Below, piece after piece: positions 51,101 through 63,304 of a stretch of DNA of 64,000 nt. The stretch comes from Tetrahymena thermophila SB210 (lineage: Eukaryota > Ciliophora > Oligohymenophorea > Hymenostomatida > Tetrahymenidae). Under the pieces are notes generated by a model that was given only the letters and a program-made list of their open reading frames with translations, made no database searches and was not told where the DNA came from. The translations under genes were made by a program, and so were the position numbers. The stretch covers positions 64,466 to 128,465 of the forward strand of contig NW_002476045.1 of NCBI RefSeq assembly GCF_000189635.1. The letters run 5' to 3'. Numbering within the stretch: position 1 is the stretch's first letter; each line of letters begins with the position of its first letter.

Positions 51101-53314
51101 AAAAACTCATAAACAAATTAATAGATAAATATAATGTTTTAATTTCTTGTATCATAAATTTCATAATATCGTATCCCTATCAAATATAACTTGATTGTGA
51201 AATGTTAAGGACTATGAAATTAATTTATGCATATTCATATAGTCTAATTTGTCCTCTTTTCAATGGTAAATTATTTATTAAAATAAGATGAGATCTCAAT
51301 TAAAAATTATTAGTTTAAGTTTTGATAAATTTTCAGGATAGGGGCACAATATTATGATATGTATGATATATAACTAAAAATACCACAATCCAAAATAAAT
51401 TGAAATTATCAAGTAAAAATCTTTGAAATAAAAAATCATTAAAAAATAAAATAATAAAAATTAGATATGAATTTTAAAAATTGAAATTGAATTAAGTTAA
51501 AACAACTAAAAAAATATTTGTATAAATAATAAATGAATATAAACAATAATTTCTATTAAAAAAATTAAATTATAAATAAATTGTAAGTTAAATGTAAAGA
51601 AAATAATTATATTATTAATATAAATTAAATAAACCTAAGATTAATATGGAGAACCTAATGAGATACGAGTGAAGAGTTTAAAAACTTTTTATATTAATAA
51701 AAATAAATTTAAAGGATATTGATAAAAAATAAATGTTACATCTTCTAATTTTTTGTATTATTTAATCTATTATATTATTTATTTATTTGTTTTTTTTCAA
51801 ATATATAGAATAGTAATTGAAATTTAATTAATTATAAGTGAATAAAAAGGATAAACAAATAAAATGAGTTTATAAATTTTATTTAAGTAAGAGATATAGC
51901 AAAAAAGTTAGTGTAGCATTAATTATTTAATATTAATATTACTATCTGAAATGTGTACATAAATGTTTAGTAGGAAAAATAGATATATAGTTAGTTATAT
52001 GTTGAAAAAACTTTAGTAATTGCTGTCCTTAAAGTTTAAAAAAATAATTTTTATTTTGTAAATTTTTCTATTTTAGTCCAGTAATAAGCAGAATTTTTAT
52101 AAAATATCAAATTATTCTCTAATCCAATTAATTTTTACTGCAATTAAATATTATTTAGGTATATATCTTGCATTTGAATGTACAAAATAAGTGAATTTAT
52201 ACCTATTTAAATAAATTTTAATAAATAGATTAAACTTTTTTTTATCATCAAAAATTAATAAAATACAGATAATATTTTTAAAGTATCTGGCAGTACTCAG
52301 TATGAATTTAATATTAAAATATTTTTCAAAAATTAGCTAAATTTAAAAATTTTGATAAAAAAATTATTAATTATTTATTTTTTAAATTATAATAAATTAA
52401 TTATAATTCTAATATAAATTAAAAATCAGATTTTTAATAAATAAATAAAAAATCTATTTCATAAAAAGTGGCATGCCAAGCACTATATTTTTTTATGGCG
52501 CCTTGCTTGACTTAATTTAATCAGATTTTAAAGATTCTTGCTAAATATATCAGTAAGTAATTTTATTTTTTAAAATATTTATCATAATAAATTATTTTTA
52601 ATTTTTTATAAGAAGAGCTTTTACAATTTTTATGAAAAATACTTATGCAAAATTTGAATTATCTACGTAATTTTAATTGATTAAAGGCAAAATTTTTAAC
52701 CTAATAATTAAGTTGTTATAGTTTCGGGTTACAAATTTAAAAATGAAAGAAATCTAACTAAAATAATATAAAAGGAAACGAGTTAATTAGAAAAGTGATA
52801 AATTCTTGAATAATCTTTTGAAATTTAACTGCAATTTGAATGATTTATATAGATTTATATATAATATTAGTGCGTCTTATTTATACTATATACAAATGCC
52901 TTATTATGCTTTGAAGTAAGTTAAAGAGAGTGAAATATTGGTAAGTATTAATTATATGCATGCCTAAAATAGATTAATTAGTTGATCTTGTAATTCATCA
53001 GGTTATTTTATTTTTCTGTAATTAATTTTTGTAAGTTTGATTTTTATTGAAATAGAAAGCAATTATTATTTATTAATTAAATAAATTAAAGCAATAAGAA
53101 GCAGTGAGTTTCTATTGGTCTATTAAATTTGAAGTCATTTTATTTCATTTTACCTTGCATAGAGTCTAAGAAATTAATTAATTTTGGTTTTCTTTTATTT
53201 AATTAATTCATTTCATTTTTTAGAATTTTAGACACTCTTTGCTTCTTAAATATTATTTTTATTTAATGATTACTTTCTTGCTTGCTTTATTATTGTGATT
53301 GATATACCCACAAA
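51101..53314. other. intergenic region, mostly featureless
   Basis: Starts with the diverged end of the repeat array (remnant near 51369). No frame on either strand looks coding. A GC-richer island GGCATGCCAAGCAC to GGCGCC lies at about 52472-52502. The last few hundred bases are the 3' flank of the minus-strand gene that ends at 53315. Confidence 0.4.
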
Positions 53315-55717
53315 TCAGGGTTTTTAAATTTCCTAAACAACGCCAAGATTAATTTAATTCATATTGTTTTCATCCAATTTTTGTAAAAATTACTGAGGAG
53401 AGTCTTGATGATTTTATTCGTTCGATTTATGCTTTAAGAAAGAAGTTTCACATGGTTGTGTTCCAATATGTTCATGAAAATCATATTTTTTATTATTTAA
53501 GTCTTCATTTTGTGGTGAAAATATTTGTTTGTGATCCTCATTTTCAAGCTTAATTTCAGGAATTGAGTTAAAATGCACTACCTAGTGTGAGTTTTCATTC
53601 TGCTTCAACTAAATCTCTGGATCAGATAAGAGGTTTTTAAAAGTGTTTTATTAATCATTATTATTGTTATTTCTGTAGGTCGAAATAAGCTGATTGCTGT
53701 GTCTATTCATGAATTAAATATTGTTTCCACTATATTATTAAGCACTATTGTGGAGGTTACTACTGTTTATGTCATTGCCATTTTCATTATTACTTTCTTG
53801 TTTATTCCACTAAATCTCTTCTTCTTGTATGTCTTCATCGTTCCTGTAATCCTCTGATTAAAATTCATCCAGTTTAGTTTGTCCAGAGTATTTAGAGGAT
53901 TTTCCGGTTTTTAAATTTAACTGCTAAAGTTAATAATCAATAGAATTTTTTTTATGATGAGTTGATATTTATTAGTGGAACATACTTTTTATTTATTAAT
54001 CATTGCGAGCTAAAACAGATTAGAAAGCTTGAATTTAGTTATTATCTTAATTATTCATCTCATTTTCTCTATTATCTTTTTGCTCAACAACTTGTTGCTA
54101 GTAATTGCGTTAATCTTGTTGATGATTTTAAGTTCTGTCTATTTCAGCCATCTAATTTGTTTGATTGAGAGACTGAATTTCCCCTAAACGCGAATTATCA
54201 GCTGAAAATGTATTTAAATTTCTCTAGGCATTTGTCTATTCTAAATTTTAAGCTTATTAAGGAGGATCTTGACTTGGGTTTTGAGGAATATTTGGTTCGA
54301 TATTTAAAAGCTGATTGATATTAATAACTATTTAGTTACCAGTTATTGACTAATTCTAAGAAACCTATGGTCTTAGTTGTAAATTATTATTTTAGCTTCT
54401 GTTATTTTGATCAACCTAACTTTAATTTATAAAATGACTATTAGTGTAGTGCGATTGATTTCTGTTTCGTACTGACTGCTATCTCCTTTTAACAATGTGG
54501 TAATGAACATTATCTGTGTATAAGAATTCTAATAATTCATCCAATATTTCCTTACGAAAATAGCTTATTGATTGATTATCAGGGAGTTTTATATTTTTTA
54601 TGTATTATTGTAAATCGACTAAAGGAGCTTATTGTTTTTGATGCTATTGATCGTTTTTAGATAGTCTTTTACTCATAGGCATAACAGGAATGAGCTAATT
54701 TTAAATCCCTAGCGATTCAACTTATTTGTTGATTCTGTCAATCATCAGAACCTTCTTGAGAGCATAGCAAATCAAAATCTTCCTACGATCTGAAGACGGC
54801 TGATACTCCTTCATAGGGACCGTCTTATATTAAAACATTAACAACAAATAAGTCATTGGAAAATTACATGCTAATCCGAATATTGTGAGAAAAATAAAGC
54901 CTATCATGTAAAGAAATTGAGTATAGTTATAATATGGAGGATCGTCAAAGGTAGTTTATATAAAAGATCCGCTAGTAGAACAAACATTAGGATCCATCTT
55001 TTGTTAATCGTTAGGTGAATTATAAGAGTAAATAAAACATGAATAAATCTTTGAATAATCAATCAAAGTGGGAACATAATCATCATTGACAGATTCACAA
55101 AGCCAAAAAGGTAGTGTTTTTAAGTTTCCATTATCAAATGTGTAATCATATCCATATAATCCACTGACACTCATCTGAGTTTTTTTATTAGAAGTACAAC
55201 CACACCCATAAATTTGGTTAGGAAGAGGAGGAGGAGTTGTAGTTTAATCAAACATATTAGTTATCCCTCTGGCTTATTTATATTGTTCAACGTTGTTGAT
55301 AATTTCGTATGTAATTGAATAATAATTCTATGTTGAAGTTTTCACATGATCTATTTTATACGCTCTACAATTAGTATGAGAGTATCTCTAAGAAAAATAT
55401 TATGCATAGGAGGTCAAATATAAATATATAAAAAGGCCAATAAGCCCAAAAATCCACAATACAGAGCATGCCATACAAATGCAACCATTCTAGTTTGCAT
55501 TTACTGAATTAGCTTGATACCTAAAGAGCAAGTTCATTGCTACAAAATAAATTGGAAGCCCTATGAAAAGAGCAAATGCCCAATAAAAATTTTGAGATAC
55601 AATTGACATAAGGAGAGCAATAATCAAAAGACAAAGCAAGCACAAGATTACTTTCGACCTCTTGAAGGTCCTATCCTTCTCGATTTCGCATTCATATACG
55701 TCAGAATATTTTACCAT
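53315..55717 (-). CDS. multipass membrane protein with very long Q/N-rich tail
   Basis: Single exon of 800 residues, starting MVKYSDVYECEIEKDRTF. Membrane helices: about 23-40 (VILCLLCLLIIALLMSIV), 43-65, 79-101 (VLWIFGLIGLFIYLYLT) and 264-293 (FLYMIGFIFLTIFGLACNF). Between helices 3 and 4 lies a loop of about 160 residues with a CGC motif and several Cys, plausibly extracellular. After helix 4 about 500 residues form a hydrophilic tail dominated by Gln, Asn, Ser, Glu and His, encoded largely by TAA and TAG. No enzymatic domain is seen. The opposite strand shows a long but spurious T-rich frame interrupted by three TGA codons, which confirms the coding strand. Function unknown. Confidence 0.8.
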
Positions 55718-57928
55718 TTAAATTAACTGAATAAAATAATATTTTTACTTTAAACCTTCTCAATTCCGCACTTGAAAATGATTAAACGAACTTGATTGCT
55801 TGCTTGCTTAGTTATTAATTTGTTTGTAATTTAATTGCTTTAAACTATTTGCTTGCTTTTGAATATTCTTATATCTAATATGAGTTTTTATGTTATGCTT
55901 AATTAATTATGAATGAAAAGTCTATCTATTTATTTGTATATATTATCAACACTATTTTGTTTTTTTATTTGTGGTAAATCAGAATTCTTATCAAATTTCT
56001 ATTTAATTAATTCTTTACTTATTATTTATTTATAAATTTTTGATTGCTTGAATATTTGTATCCTTTCTTTTTAATTAATTAATTAAAAAATTTATCTTCT
56101 ACACAGCTCTTTTAGTGCTCTATTTTTCTTTTATCATTAAATTAAACAAATTCATTCAATCTTTTAATAGCATATGAGAAGAGATAAACAAGGCATTTGA
56201 TCACTACTTTTCTTTCTGTTTTTGTTCTATTTAGTATTAATCATGCATGAATTTCTTTCTCATTAAAAAATATCTCTCTATTTAGATGACTAAAAATACG
56301 CCTTCAATTTTTTAAATTAGAAGTTAATTTTCAATAATTTTAGTACAAAAAAATTAGCGCATTTCCATAAAAAATAATTCATTAGCCACTCTCATGACAA
56401 AGTAAGTAACAATTTTTCTAAGGATTTTTAACTATTACTATTTACTCAAATAAATATTCTAAATTTTTTCTTAGATTTAGACATAAATTTGAATTCCATC
56501 TATCCACTTGATAATTTTGTTTGATAACAAGGTACTAATATCACTATCAAAATATTTTTTACTGCTCCTTGATGTTGTTTAATCCAAAATAAAAAAGCAA
56601 TTACTTTCACAGTAAATCACATATATATTCCAAACAACTTATTCTTACCTATTAATCAATTTCGTCACATCCTAATTTATTTCGTCTTTAAAGACTACTT
56701 CTCATTTACTTTTAACACTGTACTACTCATAAAAATTTATCTAAATTTCTTTTTTTTTAACAATTTTATATTTGCTTGTAGTAAATTAATTTCTTTTTAG
56801 TCTCATTTTACCCATTTTTATAGAGCTATTAATTAATAATTTTGAGTAAAATTAGTAGTAAATCCTATTCGACATAAATATTAGCTTACCTTAATAATAA
56901 CAAACTATTTAACTTTCTAAAACCTTACTGTAACTTAACTTAATCTATTTTTGGAGTAAATTATTCAAAAATGTGTTTGTTTTATAAAATATTTTTAAAA
57001 TTTAATTTAAACTCTTTCTAATAAAAAACTAGGAAAGTAAAATATCTGAACCAAATCAAAATACTGAATTGATTTTTTGTAAATTTAATGCAAACATTTT
57101 TAATTTTTAATGACAAATATTTTTGGGGTAAATAAAATAAATTTTATAATATTTTTCAAGTTATTTAGAATTTATTTTATTTTTAAGTTTTATATTTAAT
57201 TTGATTTAAATTTATAATAAATATTTTACATTTTTAAAAGTCTTTTTGTAAAATTAACATTAATTTTTTACTTACTTATAAGCTCTTTTGTATTTTAAAA
57301 TATAAAAATTTGTAGTTTTAATAATATTAATTTCAAATATAAGAAAATATACTTAAAAAATAAAATCAAAAAAGTTAAAAAATTATTTTAGATAATTTCA
57401 ATTGTTAAATTTAAAATAAATATTTTAAATTAATTTGAGATAGCTTTACTAACTGTCAAAATTAATTAAAATAATTGAGTTCTTTTTTTAAATTTAATTC
57501 TATTTAAAACATTTTCAATTTTAAATTAATCAAATTAAGCAAAAAACCTGATAATAATTAATTTATAGTTATTACTTAGCATAATATATGGATCATATAA
57601 AAATCTTTTAGTTTGAATAATTAGCTAGCTAGCTAACTAACTAACTATCTGTTTATGGAAGATAATTTTTTACTAATTATTTGATTGTATTAAATGAATA
57701 TAATCATATAGCGGAATAAATAAATAAATTTATATAGTAAAGATTAGTGATTAATTGAATGAAGGAAATTGATACTTTTTAATTCTTAATGATTAGTAAA
57801 GGGATATAATATTTAATTTCATTTAAAAGATTAGAAATATTGCTTTCTATTTAGAGTACCTATAGTATTTGTTTTTAGAGATTTTACAAAGCATATAGAA
57901 CAACAGACTGTGCAAGCAATAAGCTAAT
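55718..57928. other. intergenic region between divergent genes
   Basis: Separates the minus-strand membrane-protein gene from the plus-strand peptidase gene and so should hold both 5' regions. Visible items are only a GCTAGCTAGCTAACTAACTAA tetranucleotide tract near 57624 and TGCTTGCTTGCT near 55797. No coding frame. Confidence 0.45.
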
Positions 57929-60148
57929 ATGGATAAAAAGAAAATCTCTACAAATAAAAATAGTTAGTTGTAAACGCCGAAGGAAGCTAAAACAGTTACT
58001 AAGAAAGCTACAATAAGGACATAAAGCGTTTCACCTTAAATTAAGTTATTTGCAAAGGAGTCAATAATTAATACATATGCTGCATTAGCTACACCATCTC
58101 CTCAAAAATCATTGAATCAAAAAGAATTAGCGAAAATTAAGAAAAATGTTGTTAATCAATTAAAAAATAAAAGCAGTTTAATGGCCTCTGGCATTGCGGT
58201 TGTGCTTTAAAAGCCAGTTTAAAAATTAAGTTCCAATAATTTGTCTTCAGCATCTTCAAAAGCAGATTGCTTAATTGATAATGGCAAAAATATGAAGAAT
58301 TTATCTTCTTTCACAGAAGTGAATGTTTGTTTAAATACCTAAAACAAAGAAAATAATTGTCAGCAGAACGCAACGAAAGACAAAAAAGCAAAAAAGGATA
58401 AAAAGACTGCATTAAAAGATCTTAAACCACTCAATTTAGAAAAGGAAAAAGAACTTTTTTTCAAAAGCAACTTTACTTATAATCCGAATTTCTTGTACTA
58501 GCTTTCTGATATAAATTTAAACTACTCAGTTCCTCACACCAAATATTTTGATCTGGCTTTGAAGATATTAAATGAAGTAATCAAAATTTATGGCTCTGAA
58601 CATAAATTTAATGAAGAAGAAGGAGGATAGATTATTGACATTCCCACAACAACATCCTTTTTCGAAAAGTATGTTAAAGGTAGAAAAATTAATTATAAAT
58701 TCAAAAAAGCTATTTTTCAAATCAGAATATTGATTTTCTATTAATAGATACACACTCATAAACCTTTTTCTCAAACTGAAAAATTGAAAGTGTATCAAAA
58801 AAAGCAATATAAAATGAATAGATTTTGAAATAGAAAAGCTTAATAGAATAAATAAATAAATAAATTAAGTAGAACAAATTAAATATAAAAGAATATTCTT
58901 ACAAGCTTTTTTTAAATAAAATTAATAAACACTGATTTAATATTAATTTTATTAAAGACCTAGAGTGCGAAGACTTAGTAACATATGAGTTCCAGTCAAA
59001 TACAATTTCTCCAACATGCTGCTAGCATAACAAAGTAGCCCTTTTATTATAATTTAATTATTTAGCATTTAGTATGAGACTATCAAATAAAAAGCTTCAG
59101 CTAAGGATTTTTTATTAAGTTATTTAAGTTATAAATATTTAATTTTGTAATTTAAATAAAATCATTTCTATTAATTTAATTTGAGCATTTTTGAGATTAA
59201 AATAAAATTTATCATAATTAAATTATTTTTTGGGAATTAGGATGGAACAAGCAAAATTATCATTGGATTACCAATTCTTTATAGAGAACTTAGAATATAA
59301 GGAGTTTTAAATCATGAAATAGGAACACATTTTCTCAGAAAGCACAATGAAAGATAATAAGTATGGTTCAAGGTAAAAGATTATTCTATATTATTATTTA
59401 ATGTAAAAATATTATTCAACCTTGAATATTTTTCTAGTGGATTTAATTTTAGCATTTTAAACTATTCAACAAGGTTTTTGTTAATCAAAACTTTTTTGAA
59501 ATTAAATTATACGAAATTTTGAATTAAATAATTATTTATAAAAAATAAATAGTTTTTTAATTTTAAATTAAATAAATAAAAGCAAAGAAAGAAATTTGGA
59601 TTAGAGCCTTCATCTAAGGTTGAAGAGGGTTTGGCTTTAGTAAATCAAAAATATGATTTAGCGTTAAATTAATCTCAGAAGCCGTTTGTATTTAATGCTG
59701 CTTTACATTATTATGCTTCTGTAAAAAGCAGTTAAATGTCTTTTTCAGGTATAATTTTATGAACATTTTCAAATTAATTAACAAATTTAATTTTTTAGAA
59801 CTGTTCAATGACTTAGAAAAATATGTTAAAGATCCCGACAAAAGATGGAGAGAATGCTTGAGGGTGAAAAGAGGTATTTCTGATACCTCTTAACATTTAG
59901 GAATGTATAAAGATCAGATTTATTTAATTGGAATCAGAAGAGTTTTAAAATATAGAAACAAAATAGATTTAGTTAAACTTCATTCTGGAAAAATAACTGT
60001 AAAAGATTGTATAAAATTAACTGAAAAGAATTTAATTAACACTGAGAAGATAAAAATTCCATATTTCTTAAAAGATATTAATTTATACAAAAAAGCTTTA
60101 GATAGAATTGCTGAAGTTAACTTTATGAGCGATATAACTGTGCTTTGA
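57929..60148 (+). CDS. MATCAP-family (KIAA0895/DUF1704) tyrosine carboxypeptidase-like metallopeptidase
   Basis: Five exons, 57929-58679, 58958-59034, 59241-59372, 59583-59748 and 59799-60148; 491 residues with closed phases. Residues 1 to about 165 are Lys/Ser/Gln-rich, then the family core begins (ELFFKSNFTYNPNFLY). The zinc motif HEIGTH is at 301-306, in LNHEIGTHFLRKHN, and the likely third ligand is in EEGLA (334-338). Later blocks RWRECLRVKRGISDTS, KDQIYLIGIRRVLKYR and SGKITVKDC are typical of the family. Characterised animal members remove the C-terminal tyrosine from alpha-tubulin, so a role in tubulin detyrosination in cilia or cortex is the natural inference. The exon 1 donor at 58680 was preferred because it joins EKYVKDLECEDLVTYEF; reading through gives a non-homologous stretch and then TGA. 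Confidence 0.88.
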
Positions 60149-60917
60149 ATTACATCTTATAATAAAATTCTAACTTTAAAAACAACAAAATATTTTATTT
60201 TGAGCTTTAAATAAAGATAAATTAAAATCTAAAGCTGAAATGAATGCTAATAAATATACTTTAAAAAAATAATTTTGTAGTTAATTTCAATATGATAAAA
60301 ATATGACTTAAAAACAGCTTATAAAATCTTATTGCTCTTATATTCTTCACCTACTCCTCCCTCCTCTTCTACTTTCAAATCTTAAAATACACAATTTAAT
60401 TATTAATCCAAAAACAAACACTATTTTTGTATTTATTTTATTAAACAAATTTTATATACTGTCATCTCTTATAAAAAATTAAAACTCTCCTTAAATTAAT
60501 TACAAAAGAATATTTATTAAAAAATTTCAATAAATAATAAAAGTTGTTACAATCTAAAATTTTATATTGTTGCTTTTTAAATTATATATTTATATTATTA
60601 ATTTCATTTTTTGAATAATTTCTCTTTTATTTTTTAAGTTTCTAATTAACTACAAATATTTTTTAATTCATAATTATATCCTAATCTTATTTGAATTTTA
60701 TTAAGTAACTATAATATAAAAAGTTAATTATTAAAGCTAAATTATTTATTTGTATTTTATATAATTTGGTAATCTAATAAAAATTTAATAAGGCATTTAA
60801 TAAATCTTGAAAACAAAATAAATGATTTAGTAGAAATAACTATTTAATAGTTTTGAAGATGTTAATTAATTAATATCACTTTAATATTTAGTTTAAATTA
60901 TTTTTTCATTAAAAAAG
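60149..60917. other. intergenic AT-rich stretch, may hide the first LRR exon
   Basis: Contains a pyrimidine-rich tract CCTACTCCTCCCTCCTCTTC near 60349 and otherwise AT-rich sequence. The missing 5' exon of the following LRR gene should lie here or just downstream, but no Met-starting exon in the right phase was identified. Confidence 0.4.
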
Positions 60918-63304
60918 TTTATTAACTCTTCTCTTTAATCTCATACTAATCTCTAATTGGATCTCAAGTATAAATTAATCACTTTTATTTCATTAACTTT
61001 AAATAATTTTTAAGCTAATTTGTTATTTATCTAATATCAATATTGAAATAAAATATGGCTTAAATATTAATTATAAATATTCACATTTTTATATTTTATT
61101 AGCATCTATTTTTAAGTAAAAAATTAATACTAATTTATTTTATGTAAAAAAATAATAACTAATTTATTTATAGTAACAAATAAATTGGAGCTAAAGGTAC
61201 ACTGAACTTGAGTTCTACAATAACAAAGTGCTCTAATCTTGAGAATTTAACACTTGATCTTTAGTAAAAATATTTAAGTTAGTTAGTTATTAATTCTTTT
61301 GTCAATTTATTTTTTTAATTATAATAAAAATTTATTTAAAATATTTTATATTTTAAAAGGTTTAACTCAATTGGAGAATAAGGAATACTACATTTATGTT
61401 CTACATTAGTAAATTGTTCTTTTCTCTCATCATTAACACTAAACCTCAGGTAAAAACTAGTTTTTTTTATTGATTAAAACAAATTGAGTTTTTCATTTTA
61501 TTTGAAGTATAAAATTATGTGTAATTTTTAATTAATTTTAATCATCACACATGAATGCATAGTAGAAAAAAAATTGAGCAAAAAAATATTTAATATTTTA
61601 AAAGAAGTAATTAAATTGGGGCTCAGGGTGCATCAAATTTAGGATCTGCTTTATCAAAATGTATTAATATCTCAGTTTTATCAGTTAACCTTAGGTAAAA
61701 TATTAGATTAAGCAATCTGAATTACATTTTGGATAAAAATAATTTTATAAAATCAAATTATTCTCCTTTTTATATTTGATAGCTTTTATTTACTCAATTA
61801 GTAGATGATTATGATACTTTATTTCATAATTTTACTATTAAATTTTAAGATTTGTGTTAAATATTATAAAAGGTAGAACCAAATAGGAGATAACGGTGCA
61901 TCTGAACTAGTCTAAGGCTTATCCAACAATGCTAGATTATAAAGTTTAATTCTTCAATTAGGGTAAAAATGGTTTTATTTTTATTAAATAAAAGGCTATT
62001 GTTTGGTTTTATGTGAAAAATTAATAAAACTATAATTTTATTATTTTTATTAATTTTATTCTTTCTCTTATTTATTTGATATAACTTACTCAATTAATGT
62101 GAAAAATTGATAGATTAAATTCCATAGGACCAAAAGGAGCATCTGGATTAGCTTCATCTTTAGCAAAAATCTCAATTTTATCAACTTTAAAACTTTGGTT
62201 AGGGTAAATATAGTTTATTTGTTATTATCTATATTTTAAAAATTCATATTTTATATGAATTTATTTATTTTTTCTTACTCTATTTAATTTGTTTATTTTT
62301 TGTTTCTTCCTTTTTTTTTAAAGGAACAAAATAAATATTATATTTTAATATTTTAAAAGAGATAATTAAATTGGAGAATAGGGTACTATTGAATTAGCTT
62401 TTGCTTTAACAAGCTGTACTAATCTATCTACTCTGACACTTGACCTTTAGTATTAATATAATATTTCTTTATTATTATATTTTTTTACTATATTATATTT
62501 AATTAACTCGAGGTATTTTTTATATAATAAAATAGCTATCCTCGAATACTTTTTTATCACCTTAATTTTAAAGGGTACTTACTGATCATTTGTTACTCAA
62601 AAAACCCTCTTTATTATTTAATTTTATTTTTTATTAAAATTAAACTTTTAATTTATCTGATTTTTTCTATACTAAAAGTGATAATAAAATTGGAATGGCA
62701 GGAGTTATAAGTTTAGGTTCTGCTTTATTAAATTTTAATAAGCTTAAAACTTTGGTAATTGATCTCTTGTAATAATATTTTTTATTTTAAATTTTATAAT
62801 ACTAATGATTTTTAATAAAATTAAATAATGTTATTTCTTTATATTTTTGATGGATATTTATTTAAAACTAAAATATTATAAATAGCAATAACAATTTAGG
62901 GTTTTAAGCACTACAATTATTGGTGAATGACTTACTTAATTGTAAAAACCTCACAATTTTGTCACTGGAAATATTGTATTAATTTAAAAAAAAAAATTTT
63001 TTTAATTATTTAATAAGTATATATCACTTAAATTTAAGAAAATAAGAAAAAGCTTTTAAATTTATTCAATTCTAATTACTTTATTTATTGATTAATTATT
63101 TCATTATTTATTAGTTATTATTAATAAATTATTTCGATTTTCTTTTTATAAATTTTTAATATTTAATTGTATTTCTTATTTTACATTAACAAAAAACATT
63201 AAATAAATTAAAGTTTCAATCAGCTTGATCGAATTGAATTGCAGAAATTAAAAAGAAAAATTCTCAAATTTAAAAGATTAGTGAAAGCATCTTTAAAATT
63301 ATGA
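60918..63304 (+). CDS. leucine-rich-repeat protein with one-repeat exons (5' end unresolved)
   Basis: Exons: 60918-60967 (first seen), then eight exons of exactly 90 nt at 61174, 61360, 61605, 61873, 62114, 62360, 62679 and 62886, and a terminal exon 63214-63304. All junctions are phase 2, and the solved exons give 286 residues. Every 90-nt exon encodes one 30-residue repeat of ribonuclease-inhibitor type, roughly N-x-I-G-x-x-G-x-x-x-L-x-x-x-L-x-x-C-x-x-L-x-x-L-x-L-x-L, for example SNQIGAQGASNLGSALSKC. The end is basic: LQKLKRKILKFKRLVKASLKL. This resembles the large ciliate families of cytosolic LRR proteins that probably act in protein binding. No initiator Met is visible in frame in the first exon, so the true start is upstream or the gene is truncated. 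Confidence 0.75.

Noticed and set aside
53340..54710. A long plus-strand frame, T-rich, with three in-frame TGA codons that could suggest a selenoprotein or UGA-Trp gene
   Set aside because: It is the antisense shadow of the minus-strand membrane-protein gene, which is open for 801 codons with typical ciliate Q/N-rich composition.
58680..58813. Continuation of the first peptidase exon through GRKINYKFKKAIFQ and about 30 further codons to TGA
   Set aside because: The continuation shows no family similarity and ends before the zinc motif. Splicing at 58680 restores the core in phase.
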